A stretch of DNA of 18,375 nt from Treponema sp. (GTDB lineage: Bacteria > Spirochaetota > Spirochaetia > Treponematales > Breznakiellaceae): NCBI GenBank assembly GCA_009780595.1, contig WQZT01000005.1, positions 1-18,375 of the forward strand, given 5' to 3'. Below the pieces are notes generated by a model. The model had not been told where the DNA came from. It worked only from the letters and a program-made list of their open reading frames with translations, and ran no database searches. The position numbers and the translations under genes are program-made. This document shows positions 1 to 6,410 of this stretch, piece by piece. How positions within the stretch are numbered: the first letter of the stretch is position 1; each line of letters begins with the position of its first letter.

Positions 1-554
1 ACTCCGAACGCGCTGTACACTATCGCCGCCGAAGTCCCAATGGCAATGAGCGAGTCCATCGTCGGGCTGTGCCTGAGCAGTGCGGCAAAACCGGCAGTGT
101 AAAATTTATACCCGGCAATGACGATGGGTATCATCAGTGCAATCTGCGCGATGGCAAAGTTCAGCGGCGAAAAATCCGGGTGAACAAAAGCCGGAACAAA
201 CAGAGACAGCCGGGGAAACATCGGCGTCATACAGATATACAGCAAGGGAAGGGCGAACACAACCGCCGTAATAAACTTGCGCCGCAACGTTCTGGTTTCC
301 CGCTCCTTGCGCGCCTTGTCCTCGTCGTACTGGTTTTTCTGCGGCTTGACAACTGTGTACCCCGCTGCCTCGATTGCCGCGTGCAGGGCGGCAAGGTCAA
401 TCGTTTGCGGATTGTAGCTCACCGCCGCTTTCTCGGCGGCAATATTCACCGCCGCGCTTTCCACACCTTCAAGGGCTTTCAGAGCTTTTTCCACAGTTTG
501 GGCGCACACTGCACAGCTCATGCCAGCAACATTTATTGTTGTATGTTCGCTCAT
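1..554 (-). CDS. copA: Copper-type P1B heavy-metal ATPase, N-terminal part (cut by window edge)
   Basis: This is a membrane P-type ATPase that would pump copper or silver out of the cytoplasm at the cost of ATP. About 184 codons are visible, reading leftward and running off the window. Residues 5-70 form a heavy-metal-associated domain with the metal-binding loop GMSCAVC (Cys14 and Cys17). A charged linker follows, then a hydrophobic segment near residues 95-115, a second one, and the stretch HSPTMDSLIAIGTSAA, which is typical of the first membrane helices of CopA-type pumps. The CPC, DKTG and ATP-binding motifs lie outside the window, so copper rather than another soft metal is inferred from the family. 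The start is the ATG at 552-554; the next ATG is inside the metal-binding loop and cannot be the start. No Shine-Dalgarno sequence precedes it, and the promoter is immediately upstream. Confidence 0.9.
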   Translation of the reverse strand, partial: MSEHTTINVAGMSCAVCAQTVEKALKALEGVESAAVNIAAEKAAVSYNPQTIDLAALHAAIEAAGYTVVKPQKNQYDEDKARKERETRTLRRKFITAVVFALPLLYICMTPMFPRLSLFVPAFVHPDFSPLNFAIAQIALMIPIVIAGYKFYTAGFAALLRHSPTMDSLIAIGTSAAIVYSAFG

Positions 555-560
555 GGTATT

Positions 561-588
561 ATTATACCAGTGCGTATAGTTTACACAA
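561..588 (-). promoter_or_regulatory. copA promoter, apparently leaderless
   Basis: On the minus strand, TTGTGT (588-583) and a perfect TATAAT (566-561) are separated by 16 bases. Only six bases lie between the -10 box and the copA ATG, so transcription should begin at or next to the start codon. A short palindrome, GGTAT-4-ATACC (555-568), covers the -10 box and could be a repressor site. I cannot match it to a known copper-regulator operator. Confidence 0.6.
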
Positions 589-610
589 GTCCTCGGGATT
601 TTAGCTGGTC

Positions 611-638
611 AAACAAAAACAGGGGCTTTTCGGCCCCC
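611..638 (-). terminator. Rho-independent terminator on minus strand with no gene in front of it
   Basis: Read on the minus strand, a GC stem (GGGGC pairing with GCCCC, 6-base loop) is followed by the U-rich run TGTTTTTGTTTG. No credible minus-strand protein gene lies upstream. It therefore ends either a small RNA or an attenuated leader of copA, whose ATG is 57 bases further on. Confidence 0.55.
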
Positions 639-805
639 GATATATAAAAGCCGGAATATTTCCAGCCACTAACGGGGTGTGTAAACATTCAAACCCCGTG
701 CCAGCAGTATACACCCGTTCGTCTGCCTGAGTAACCCCGCAGGTGCAGGTAGCGTGATGTCTCAAAATAAAAGCTAACCAAAGCAAAAAAAACAGTAAAA
801 AATGC
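639..805 (-). other. Non-coding stretch, possible structured small RNA or copA leader
   Basis: Together with its flanks this fills the 351-base gap between copA and the outer-membrane protein gene. I see no convincing protein. The minus strand shows a 7-bp perfect stem (ACGGGGT with ACCCCGT, at about 672-699), a smaller CTGC/GCAG pairing near 722-745, and then the terminator at 611-638. Possible minus-strand promoter boxes around 775-800 are weak. The sequence does not match any riboswitch class I can recall. Calling it an RNA is inference from the stem plus terminator. Confidence 0.25.
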
Positions 806-835
806 TTGACAGCTATTTATGGAGCGTGATATGAT
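806..835 (+). promoter_or_regulatory. Promoter of the outer-membrane protein gene
   Basis: A perfect TTGACA (806-811) is followed by an 18-base spacer and TATGAT (830-835). This predicts a start near 842 and a leader of about 64 bases before the ATG at 906. Confidence 0.7.
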
Positions 836-849
836 TTTTCTAAACAATA

Positions 850-898
850 GGAGGAAAAGGACAACCGTAGGTTGGCTCCCTCCGTTTTCATTAGGAGG
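850..898 (+). promoter_or_regulatory. Structured leader with two competing Shine-Dalgarno copies
   Basis: The leader contains GGAGG twice: at 850-854 with no start codon after it, and at 894-898, which is the real site 7 bases before the ATG at 906. A single CCTCC at 879-883 can pair with either copy. The upstream pairing is reinforced by an inner CAACC-gta-GGTTG stem (862-874) and leaves the true site free. The downstream pairing would hide the true site. This suggests control of translation, but no ligand or trigger can be read from the sequence. Confidence 0.4.
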
Positions 899-905
899 AT
901 TCAAA

Positions 906-2126
906 ATGAAGAAAATTCTCATTGGTTTAGTGGTTTTTGCCGTTGCCGTCGGAGGGGTGTTCGCGCAAGGGTGGACATTCAATGGCACGGTGGACGGAGG
1001 ATTGGGGCTGTACTTCCTGCAGGATCAAGACGATCCCATTGTTGCACCGCTGACTCATTCCCAAACGGATAACAGTTTCCGCACTACCTTACTTACACGG
1101 TTTACAAATGATGATAAAAACGTTGGTGCGGACTTTCAGTTAAGAGCAGAAGGTTTTGCAAGATTCAACACCGACCTTATGGCTTGGTTTGACTATGCCT
1201 ACGGCTGGCTTTCCTTCAACAACTCAATGTTCGTAATTAAGGGTGGACGTGTAAATGACACGACCTTTAGTGCGCTTGACAGAATGTTTGGTGGGGATAA
1301 TGGCGAAGGGTTAGGGTTGATGCTGACAGTGAAGCCTGTTGAAAACCTATACTTTGGTTTTGGTGCCTATTCAAATACAACAGAATCCAGAAAACCAGAA
1401 GATTCAAATAGTGATTTATCTTCAGCGCCACAAATTGGCACTTCCGATCAGCCACAAGGGAACTTTGCTGTATCATATATGATGCCCGAAGTTTTCAAAG
1501 TTGTAGCGGGCGTTAGCAATAGAACCGCACGCTCCAAGCGTGAAGCAATCACAAGCCGCGATAGTGGGGTAGCTTCTCAGACTTACTTAAGTTTTCAGTA
1601 CTTGGGCGTGTCCAGTCTCCATGCAGCGCTCACTGCACGACTGCGTAATGTTGAAGAGTTTTCTGATTTGGGTATTATGAACTTCTACGTTACCCTTGGA
1701 CATACCGGGCTTGTTGATGGCTTGGATCTACGCTTGGGCGGTAGCGTTGGTTTGAACAGTGTAGATAACAGTGATATGCACGTGTGGGCAATGCTTGGGG
1801 CTTACTATCAGGCTACTGACTGGCTGCAGCCTCGTCTTGATGCCCACTTCGTAATGGGCGGTACGGCAGGCGGTTATAATAAGATGCAGACTTTGCATAA
1901 TACCTACTGGATACTCACCAATGAAACTTGGAACAAGGACGATATGTTTGTTCAATTGCGACCTGCATTCCGCTTCTCTGTCAGCTCCAACGCCAGTTCC
2001 TTCTTTGAATTAGGCGGGCTCATTAATATCGACTTAGGCGATAAAGACAAAGCCTCTGGTGCTTCTTGGGGTGGAAATCACGGTATAAACTCTGCGGCAT
2101 ACGCTTCTGTTCGCGTAGTTTTCTAG
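906..2126 (+). CDS. Exported outer-membrane beta-barrel protein, treponeme type
   Basis: A 406-residue protein of unknown specific role. Residues 1-20 are a classic signal peptide (MKK, hydrophobic core, cleavage after VFA, mature protein starting QGW). The rest alternates polar and aromatic residues with many glycines, as in amphipathic beta strands, and the last residue is Phe after AYASVRVV, the usual C-terminal signal for BAM-dependent barrel insertion. A porin-like or surface role is inferred. The start at 906 has a strong AGGAGG seven bases upstream; the longer reading frame from 819 begins inside the promoter spacer and is rejected. The gene stands alone between its own promoter and two terminators. 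It is visibly richer in A and T than metG. Confidence 0.8.
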   Translation: MKKILIGLVVFAVAVGGVFAQGWTFNGTVDGGLGLYFLQDQDDPIVAPLTHSQTDNSFRTTLLTRFTNDDKNVGADFQLRAEGFARFNTDLMAWFDYAYGWLSFNNSMFVIKGGRVNDTTFSALDRMFGGDNGEGLGLMLTVKPVENLYFGFGAYSNTTESRKPEDSNSDLSSAPQIGTSDQPQGNFAVSYMMPEVFKVVAGVSNRTARSKREAITSRDSGVASQTYLSFQYLGVSSLHAALTARLRNVEEFSDLGIMNFYVTLGHTGLVDGLDLRLGGSVGLNSVDNSDMHVWAMLGAYYQATDWLQPRLDAHFVMGGTAGGYNKMQTLHNTYWILTNETWNKDDMFVQLRPAFRFSVSSNASSFFELGGLINIDLGDKDKASGASWGGNHGINSAAYASVRVVF

Positions 2127-2138
2127 TATACGTTACAA

Positions 2139-2178
2139 CTGATTGCGGTCTTACCGACTGCAATCAGCGTTTTCTGGT
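2139..2178 (+). terminator. Stem-loop after the outer-membrane protein gene
   Basis: CTGATTGC (2139-2146) pairs perfectly with GCAATCAG (2160-2167), followed by CGTTTTCTGG. The short T-run makes it a moderate terminator or a 3'-end stabiliser placed 12 bases after the stop codon. Confidence 0.5.
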
Positions 2179-2183
2179 AAATG

Positions 2184-2216
2184 CGAGCCGCCTCTTCGGG
2201 CGGCTCGTTGTTTTTG
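2184..2216 (+). terminator. Strong rho-independent terminator
   Basis: CGAGCCGCC (2184-2192) pairs over 9 bp with GGCGGCTCG (2199-2207), with a six-base loop, then TTGTTTTTGTG. It backs up the stem-loop just before it and separates the outer-membrane protein gene from hicBA. Confidence 0.8.
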
Positions 2217-2222
2217 TGTTGG

Positions 2223-2262
2223 TTGACATTTGCTTTTATTCTGTACTACCATGAATAGTACA
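2223..2262 (+). promoter_or_regulatory. hicBA promoter with palindromic operator
   Basis: TTGACA (2223-2228) is followed 18 bases later by a weak -10 box, TACCAT (2247-2252). A perfect inverted repeat, TGTACTA-7-TAGTACA (2242-2262), covers the -10 region and the likely start site. This is the position of an autoregulatory operator in toxin-antitoxin operons. Confidence 0.55.
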
Positions 2263-2273
2263 AGGAGAAAACA

Positions 2274-2471
2274 ATGGACTTGGAATATACCTATTGGCAA
2301 GATGGCGCATTTTTTGTTGGATTTCTGAATGATTTCCCTGATGATTCCACGCAAGGTGTTTCCTTAGCCGAACTTGAAGAAGCCCTCATTGAAATCTACG
2401 AAACCAAACAGGAAGAAAAAAAGCATCTTGCAACAATTCGAAAAATTGGCAGGATAAAATTACCTGCATGA
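2274..2471 (+). CDS. hicB: HicB-family antitoxin, short form
   Basis: A 65-residue protein resembling the partial RNase H fold of HicB antitoxins: an N-terminal YTYWQDGAFFVGFL strand pair, the FPDDSTQGVSL turn, and an acidic helix (LAELEEALIEIYE). It would bind and block the HicA mRNA interferase encoded directly after it. The protein ends soon after this fold, so it lacks the C-terminal helix-turn-helix or ribbon-helix-helix domain that many HicB proteins use to bind their promoter. The ATG at 2274 has AGGAG at 2263-2267. The antitoxin-first order and the 4-base ATGA overlap with the next gene support the pairing. Confidence 0.75.
   Translation: MDLEYTYWQDGAFFVGFLNDFPDDSTQGVSLAELEEALIEIYETKQEEKKHLATIRKIGRIKLPA
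2449..2467 (+). promoter_or_regulatory. Hairpin covering the hicA ribosome binding site
   Basis: GCAGG (2449-2453) pairs perfectly with CCTGC (2463-2467), which touches the hicA ATG at 2468. The only Shine-Dalgarno-like bases for hicA (AGGA, 2451-2454) are in the stem. Ribosomes finishing hicB would melt it, so toxin synthesis should depend on antitoxin translation. Confidence 0.4.
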
Positions 2472-2644
2472 AAAGGGAAAAATTGCTTGAACAGGTGCAT
2501 AAATTTGGCGCTGTTTTTATTCGACATGGAAAAAAGCATGATATTTATGAAAATCCTCGTACCCATGAGTTTACTTCTATTCCTCGCCATTTAGATATAA
2601 ATGAATATACAGCAAAAGGTATAATCAAGAAATTGTCAAAATAA
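2468..2644 (+). CDS. hicA: HicA-family mRNA interferase toxin
   Basis: A 58-residue protein of typical HicA size. HicA toxins have a double-stranded-RNA-binding-like fold and cleave mRNA independently of ribosomes. The N-terminal helix (KREKLLEQVHKFG) is followed by FIRHGKKHDIYENP, whose His24 sits where the family's catalytic histidine lies. Then comes IPRHLDINEYTAKGIIKKL, which matches the conserved IPRH...I..ILKKL end of HicA. It overlaps hicB by four bases (ATGA). The gene is AT-rich compared with metG just downstream, which fits a mobile accessory module. The toxin looks intact, with no truncation. Confidence 0.8.
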   Translation: MKREKLLEQVHKFGAVFIRHGKKHDIYENPRTHEFTSIPRHLDINEYTAKGIIKKLSK

Positions 2645-2700
2645 AAGACGGTTCTGTACTCTCGATTTCAACGCCTAGAACAAAGCCTCGCGCGGCTTGC

Positions 2701-2729
2701 TTGACTGAAGTGGCGCGGACTTACATAAT
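2701..2729 (+). promoter_or_regulatory. metG promoter, apparently leaderless
   Basis: TTGACT (2701-2706), a 17-base spacer and CATAAT (2724-2729, 5 of 6 consensus bases). The metG ATG begins at 2737, seven bases beyond the -10 box, so the message would start on or next to the start codon. Confidence 0.6.
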
Positions 2730-2736
2730 AGCTACT

Positions 2737-5064
2737 ATGAAACGCAGATTAATCACTTCCGCTCTCCCCTATGTGAACAATGTTCCGCATTTGGGGAATC
2801 TTATTCAGGTTCTTTCCGCCGATGTATTCGCCCGGTTTTGCAGGCTTCGAGGATATGAAACGCTGTATGTGTGCGGCACCGACGAGTACGGGACCGCAAC
2901 TGAAACCCGCGCTGCTGAGGAGGGTGTAACGCCCCGCGAACTGTGCGACCGTTACTACGCACTGCACGACAGCATTTACCGCTGGTTCGGGATTGCGTTT
3001 GACAAGTTCGGGCGCACGTCAACGCCAATTCAAACCGAAGTTACGCAGGATATTTTTCGCAAGCTCGATGAGGCGGGGCTTATTGCCGAACGCGAAATCC
3101 AGCAGCTTTACTGTTCTTCGTGCGAGCGCTTCCTGGCGGATCGCTACGTTTTGGGAACTTGCCCGCACTGCACATCGGCGAATGCCCGCGGGGATCAGTG
3201 CGAGGACTGCGGCAAGCTGCTTGACCCGACTGAATTGAAAGACCCGAAATGTTCGAGTTGCGGCGCGGCTCCGCGTGTGGAAAAAACCAAGCACCTGTAT
3301 ATCGACCTCCCTAAAATCAAAGACCGGCTTGAGGAGTGGATTAAAACCGCCTCGGTGAAGGGTTTCTGGGCGAACAATGCGATTCAGATGACGCAGGCGT
3401 GGATTCGGGACGGGTTGCGCGAGCGCGCTATCACCCGCGACCTGAAGTGGGGCATTCCCGTGCCAAAGCCTGGCTACGAAAAAAAGGTTTTTTATGTGTG
3501 GTTTGATGCGCCGATTGGCTACCTTTCGATAACGGGGAATCTGGCGCTGGAGCGGGGCAAGGACTGGCGCGCATTTGTCGATTACTGGTGGAAAAGCCCC
3601 GGCGAAACCGAACTGTTCCAGTTTATCGGCAAGGACAATATTCCTTTCCACACAGTGATTTTCCCGTCGAGCCTTTTGGGGAGTGGCGAGAACTGGACAA
3701 TGCTGCACCACATGTCGTCGAGCGAGTATTTGAATTACGAAAGCGGGAAGTTTTCCAAATCGCGGGGAATTGGCGTTTTCGGTACTGATGCGATTGAGAC
3801 TGGAATCCCTGCGGACGTGTGGCGTTTTTATATTTTCTATAATCGCCCGGAAAAGTCGGATGCGCTTTTTACGTGGAAGGATTTTCAGGAGAAGGTAAAC
3901 AGCGAGCTTATCGGCAACCTCGGGAATCTTGTCAATCGCACGCTTTCGTTTGCAAGCCGCTACTATGGTGGAGAGATTTCGTGCGGCGGCGATGATGGGT
4001 TTTTTGGCGACAGCGGCGAGTTTTGGACAACGGTTCGGGGCTATGAAGAGAAAATTGCCGCCGCCTTTGAACGCGCGGAACTGCGAGACGCTTTTCACCT
4101 TGTGTTTCAGTTGTCCTCGTTTGCCAATAAAACGTTTCAGGACGGCGAGCCGTGGAAAAAACGAGTCGACGATCCTGCCGCAGCGCAAGCTCTTATCGGC
4201 AACTTGTGCTATGTGGCGCGGGACATCGCCGTTCTGATTCATCCCGTTATGCCGCACGCCGCCGAACACATCGCGTCGTTCTTTGGGCTGACCTTTGACG
4301 GCGGCAAACTTGCGTGGAGCGTGCTTGGAAAGCGCGAAGGGCTGCAGCGGGTTGTAAAGTGCGATGTTCTTTTTTCCAAACTCGAAGATGACAAAATCGC
4401 GGAACTGCGGGAGCGCTTTTCCGGAAGCCAGAAAGATCGCGCTGTGGAAACTCCCGCGCCAACAGCGGCTGCAGCTGTTTCTGCGTCCACGCCCGCCGTA
4501 ACTAACGCTGCTCCTGCGCTTGAACCTGCTGAACCTGCGGATATTCGCTTTGCAAAAACGCTTGACTTGCGCGTGGCGAAAATCGTCAAAATCGAGCGGC
4601 ATCCGAAGGCGGACAAGCTCTACATCGAAACGCTGGAACTGCTGAACGCTGAAGGCGCTGTCGAACAGCGGGTAATCGTTTCAGGGCTTGTGCCATATTA
4701 TAAGGAAGAAGATTTACTCAACAAGAATATTCTTCTGGCGTACAACTTAAAGCCCGCGAAACTGCGAGGCACGGAAAGCCGGGGGATGCTTCTTGCCGCC
4801 TCCGACCGCGAAGGAGCGCCCGCGCCGGATGGTTCGCCGACTGAGCGGGTTGAGGCGCTCGATGCGGCGGATATTCCGCTGGGAACGCGGGTAACGCTCG
4901 ATGGGCTTGCGTCTGTCGAGCCTCCCGCCGAAATCGACATCGACACGTTTTTCTCGATACCCATCGAGGTGCGGGACAACGTTGTCATGTCCGGCGGCAG
5001 GGCGCTCTTGCTTGACGGAAAGCCGGTAAAGACAAAGGTTGTCGCGCAGGGAGCAGTCCGCTGA
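2737..5064 (+). CDS. metG: Methionine--tRNA ligase with C-terminal tRNA-binding domain
   Basis: A 775-residue class I aminoacyl-tRNA synthetase that charges tRNA-Met in the cytoplasm. The ATP-binding HIGH-type motif is PHLGN (17-21) and the KMSKS loop is KFSKS (338-342). The connective peptide carries four CxxC pairs (126/129, 142/145, 155/158, 172/175), the arrangement that binds zinc. An alanine/proline-rich linker near 570-600 joins the catalytic and anticodon-binding parts to an EMAP/Trbp111-like OB-fold domain (about 602-720; LRVAKIVKIERHPKADKLY), which aids tRNA binding and dimerisation. The chosen ATG gives the family's usual start (KRRLITSALPYVNNVPHLGN). It has no Shine-Dalgarno sequence but has a promoter directly upstream. 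The frame also opens 12 codons earlier with TTG, but that codon is part of the -35 box. A FemAB-family gene overlaps the end. Confidence 0.97.
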   Translation: MKRRLITSALPYVNNVPHLGNLIQVLSADVFARFCRLRGYETLYVCGTDEYGTATETRAAEEGVTPRELCDRYYALHDSIYRWFGIAFDKFGRTSTPIQTEVTQDIFRKLDEAGLIAEREIQQLYCSSCERFLADRYVLGTCPHCTSANARGDQCEDCGKLLDPTELKDPKCSSCGAAPRVEKTKHLYIDLPKIKDRLEEWIKTASVKGFWANNAIQMTQAWIRDGLRERAITRDLKWGIPVPKPGYEKKVFYVWFDAPIGYLSITGNLALERGKDWRAFVDYWWKSPGETELFQFIGKDNIPFHTVIFPSSLLGSGENWTMLHHMSSSEYLNYESGKFSKSRGIGVFGTDAIETGIPADVWRFYIFYNRPEKSDALFTWKDFQEKVNSELIGNLGNLVNRTLSFASRYYGGEISCGGDDGFFGDSGEFWTTVRGYEEKIAAAFERAELRDAFHLVFQLSSFANKTFQDGEPWKKRVDDPAAAQALIGNLCYVARDIAVLIHPVMPHAAEHIASFFGLTFDGGKLAWSVLGKREGLQRVVKCDVLFSKLEDDKIAELRERFSGSQKDRAVETPAPTAAAAVSASTPAVTNAAPALEPAEPADIRFAKTLDLRVAKIVKIERHPKADKLYIETLELLNAEGAVEQRVIVSGLVPYYKEEDLLNKNILLAYNLKPAKLRGTESRGMLLAASDREGAPAPDGSPTERVEALDAADIPLGTRVTLDGLASVEPPAEIDIDTFFSIPIEVRDNVVMSGGRALLLDGKPVKTKVVAQGAVR

Positions 5065-6203
5065 CAACGCCCCCGAATGCCGTTCGTGTACGCTCTATCC
5101 GGCGAGCGGAGCTTTCCGCTTGCGATGCCGCCGCTGTTTTTTTGCAGTCCGCATTGTGGGGCAATTTTAAAGCGCGGTTTGGCTGGGAGGCGCTCGCCTT
5201 TGAGGTTCAGTGGGAAACGGGCGGTAACGTTTCCGCCACGCCGTTGCTGGCGTTGCGCCGCTCGTTCTCGCTCGGCGCGGCAATTCACTTTTCGCTGATC
5301 TACATTCCCTGGGGGCCGCAGTTGCCCACTGCCGTTCCCGTTCACACAGACGCTGAACGCTGGGCTGCGCTGAAAGAGCTGGCGGCGGCGCTGAAAGGGC
5401 ATGTGCCGCCTGACACGGTTTTTATCCGCTTCGATCCTCCGTGGTACACAGCGGAGGAAAATCCGCCGGAAGAACCAGCGGCGGCATTCGTTCCGGAAGC
5501 GCAAATTCCGCCGCCCTTCGTGCGCGCCAGTGCCGACGTTCAAGCTCCGGATACGGTGCTTGTCGATCTCGCCCCGCCAATGGAAGATATTCTCGCCCGG
5601 ATGAAACCAAAGTGGCGGTACAATGCCCGGCTTGCCTTGAAAAAGGGCGTTACCGTGCGCCGCGCCGCCGCCGAAGAAATGTCAGTGTTTTACGATCTTC
5701 TGAAAGAAACTGCCGAGCGGGATGGCATCGCCATTCACAGCGCGGAATATTACCGAACGTTGCTTGACCGCGGCAAGGTTGCTGGCGGTTGCGCCGCCGC
5801 CGACACGCGGCTGTACCTCGCCGAGCACGAAGGCGATGTGCTTGCTGGAATTGTAACGCTTTTTCGCGGGCGGGAGGCGGTGTACCTGTACGGCGCGTCA
5901 TCGGGCAAAAAGCGCAGCTTGATGTCGCCGTATGCTCTGCAAGTTCAGGCGATGCAGGACGCGAAAGACGCCGGGTGCGCCGAATACGACCTGTTCGGCA
6001 TTGCCCCCAGCAGCGATCCTTCTCACCCGATGGCAGGGCTGTATCGTTTCAAAACCGGCTTTGGCGGAAAGATTGTTCACCGCCCGGGAAGTTGGGACTT
6101 TCCCTGCCGCCCCATCGTGTACCGCCTTTTCCGCACCGCCGAAGCGCGGCGGAGAGCACTGCGAAAAATGCTGCTGTCTTTCAGGAAAAAACTGGCGCAT
6201 TAG
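5061..6203 (+). CDS. FemAB/FmhB-family aminoacyl transferase (peptidoglycan bridge formation)
   Basis: FemABX proteins use aminoacyl-tRNA to add glycine or another amino acid to the peptidoglycan stem peptide on the cytoplasmic side. The reading frame shows two GNAT-like halves: FLQSALWGNFKARFGW near the N-terminus, and AGIVTLFRGREAVYLYGASS with YALQVQAMQDAKDAGCAEYDLFGI in the second half. The C-terminus (YRFKTGFGGKIVHRPGSWD) is characteristic. The first ATG/GTG/TTG codon in frame is TTG 5142, which cuts into the first conserved block, has no ribosome binding site and would remove clearly protein-like upstream sequence (AVRVRSIRRAELSACDAA). CTG 5061 overlaps the metG stop as CTGA and has GGAG at 5050-5053, so I place the start there, with moderate certainty. 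That gives 380 residues. The substrate amino acid is not evident. Confidence 0.75.
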   Translation: MTTPPNAVRVRSIRRAELSACDAAAVFLQSALWGNFKARFGWEALAFEVQWETGGNVSATPLLALRRSFSLGAAIHFSLIYIPWGPQLPTAVPVHTDAERWAALKELAAALKGHVPPDTVFIRFDPPWYTAEENPPEEPAAAFVPEAQIPPPFVRASADVQAPDTVLVDLAPPMEDILARMKPKWRYNARLALKKGVTVRRAAAEEMSVFYDLLKETAERDGIAIHSAEYYRTLLDRGKVAGGCAAADTRLYLAEHEGDVLAGIVTLFRGREAVYLYGASSGKKRSLMSPYALQVQAMQDAKDAGCAEYDLFGIAPSSDPSHPMAGLYRFKTGFGGKIVHRPGSWDFPCRPIVYRLFRTAEARRRALRKMLLSFRKKLAH

Positions 6204-6225
6204 CCGTTGGCTAATTCGCAACGGC
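6199..6225 (+). repeat. Two mutually exclusive hairpins at the FemAB gene end
   Basis: ATTAGCC-gtt-GGCTAAT (6199-6215, containing the stop codon) and GCCGTTG-9-CAACGGC (6203-6225) are both perfect 7-bp stems that share bases. The sequence after them is only mildly T-rich (TGTTTTAC), so this is at best a weak terminator. Confidence 0.35.
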
Positions 6226-6324
6226 GGCGGTGTTTTACGTCAGATCGTGATTAACATGTTCAGGCAATATTTTGCCACACGAGTTTTTAAAAGCTGGCGC
6301 AGACTTTCTTTTTCTGAAAGCGTG

Positions 6325-6354
6325 TTAGACTTTTACCTAGACATTGATTATTAT
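6325..6354 (+). promoter_or_regulatory. Possible promoter of the MFS carrier gene
   Basis: TTAGAC (6325-6330), an 18-base spacer and TATTAT (6349-6354). A small hairpin, CTTTC-7-GAAAG (6304-6320), lies just upstream. The rest of the 207-base gap shows nothing else I can name. Confidence 0.4.
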
Positions 6355-6410
6355 GTAATATCGATCGTAAATATCTAACAGTGCGCGATAGAAAGTGTTT
6401 TGGAGGAATT

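Noticed and set aside
69..647. Plus-strand open frame of 192 codons at the left end
   Set aside because: It is the antisense of the copA start. The minus strand encodes an unmistakable heavy-metal-binding domain and membrane segments, while the plus product is low in recognisable structure and rich in Arg and His.
660..770. Possible TPP, cobalamin or c-di-GMP riboswitch
   Set aside because: Short resemblances (GGGGTG, CCTGAG, GGTAGCG) exist on the plus strand, but their order and spacing do not fit any of these aptamers.
819..905. Upstream ATG start for the outer-membrane protein
   Set aside because: This ATG lies between the -35 and -10 boxes, and the extension has no signal-peptide character. 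ATG 906 gives a perfect signal peptide and ribosome binding site.
3019..4602. Long minus-strand open frame (527 codons)
   Set aside because: It lies wholly antisense to metG, whose product has all synthetase motifs. The antisense product is Arg/Lys/Phe-rich with no family features. The same holds for the minus frame at 4698-5543.
5077..5298. Small plus-strand frame beginning with ATG after metG
   Set aside because: It is out of frame with the FemAB protein, has no ribosome binding site and resembles no family. The overlapping frame carries the conserved FLQSALWGNFK block.
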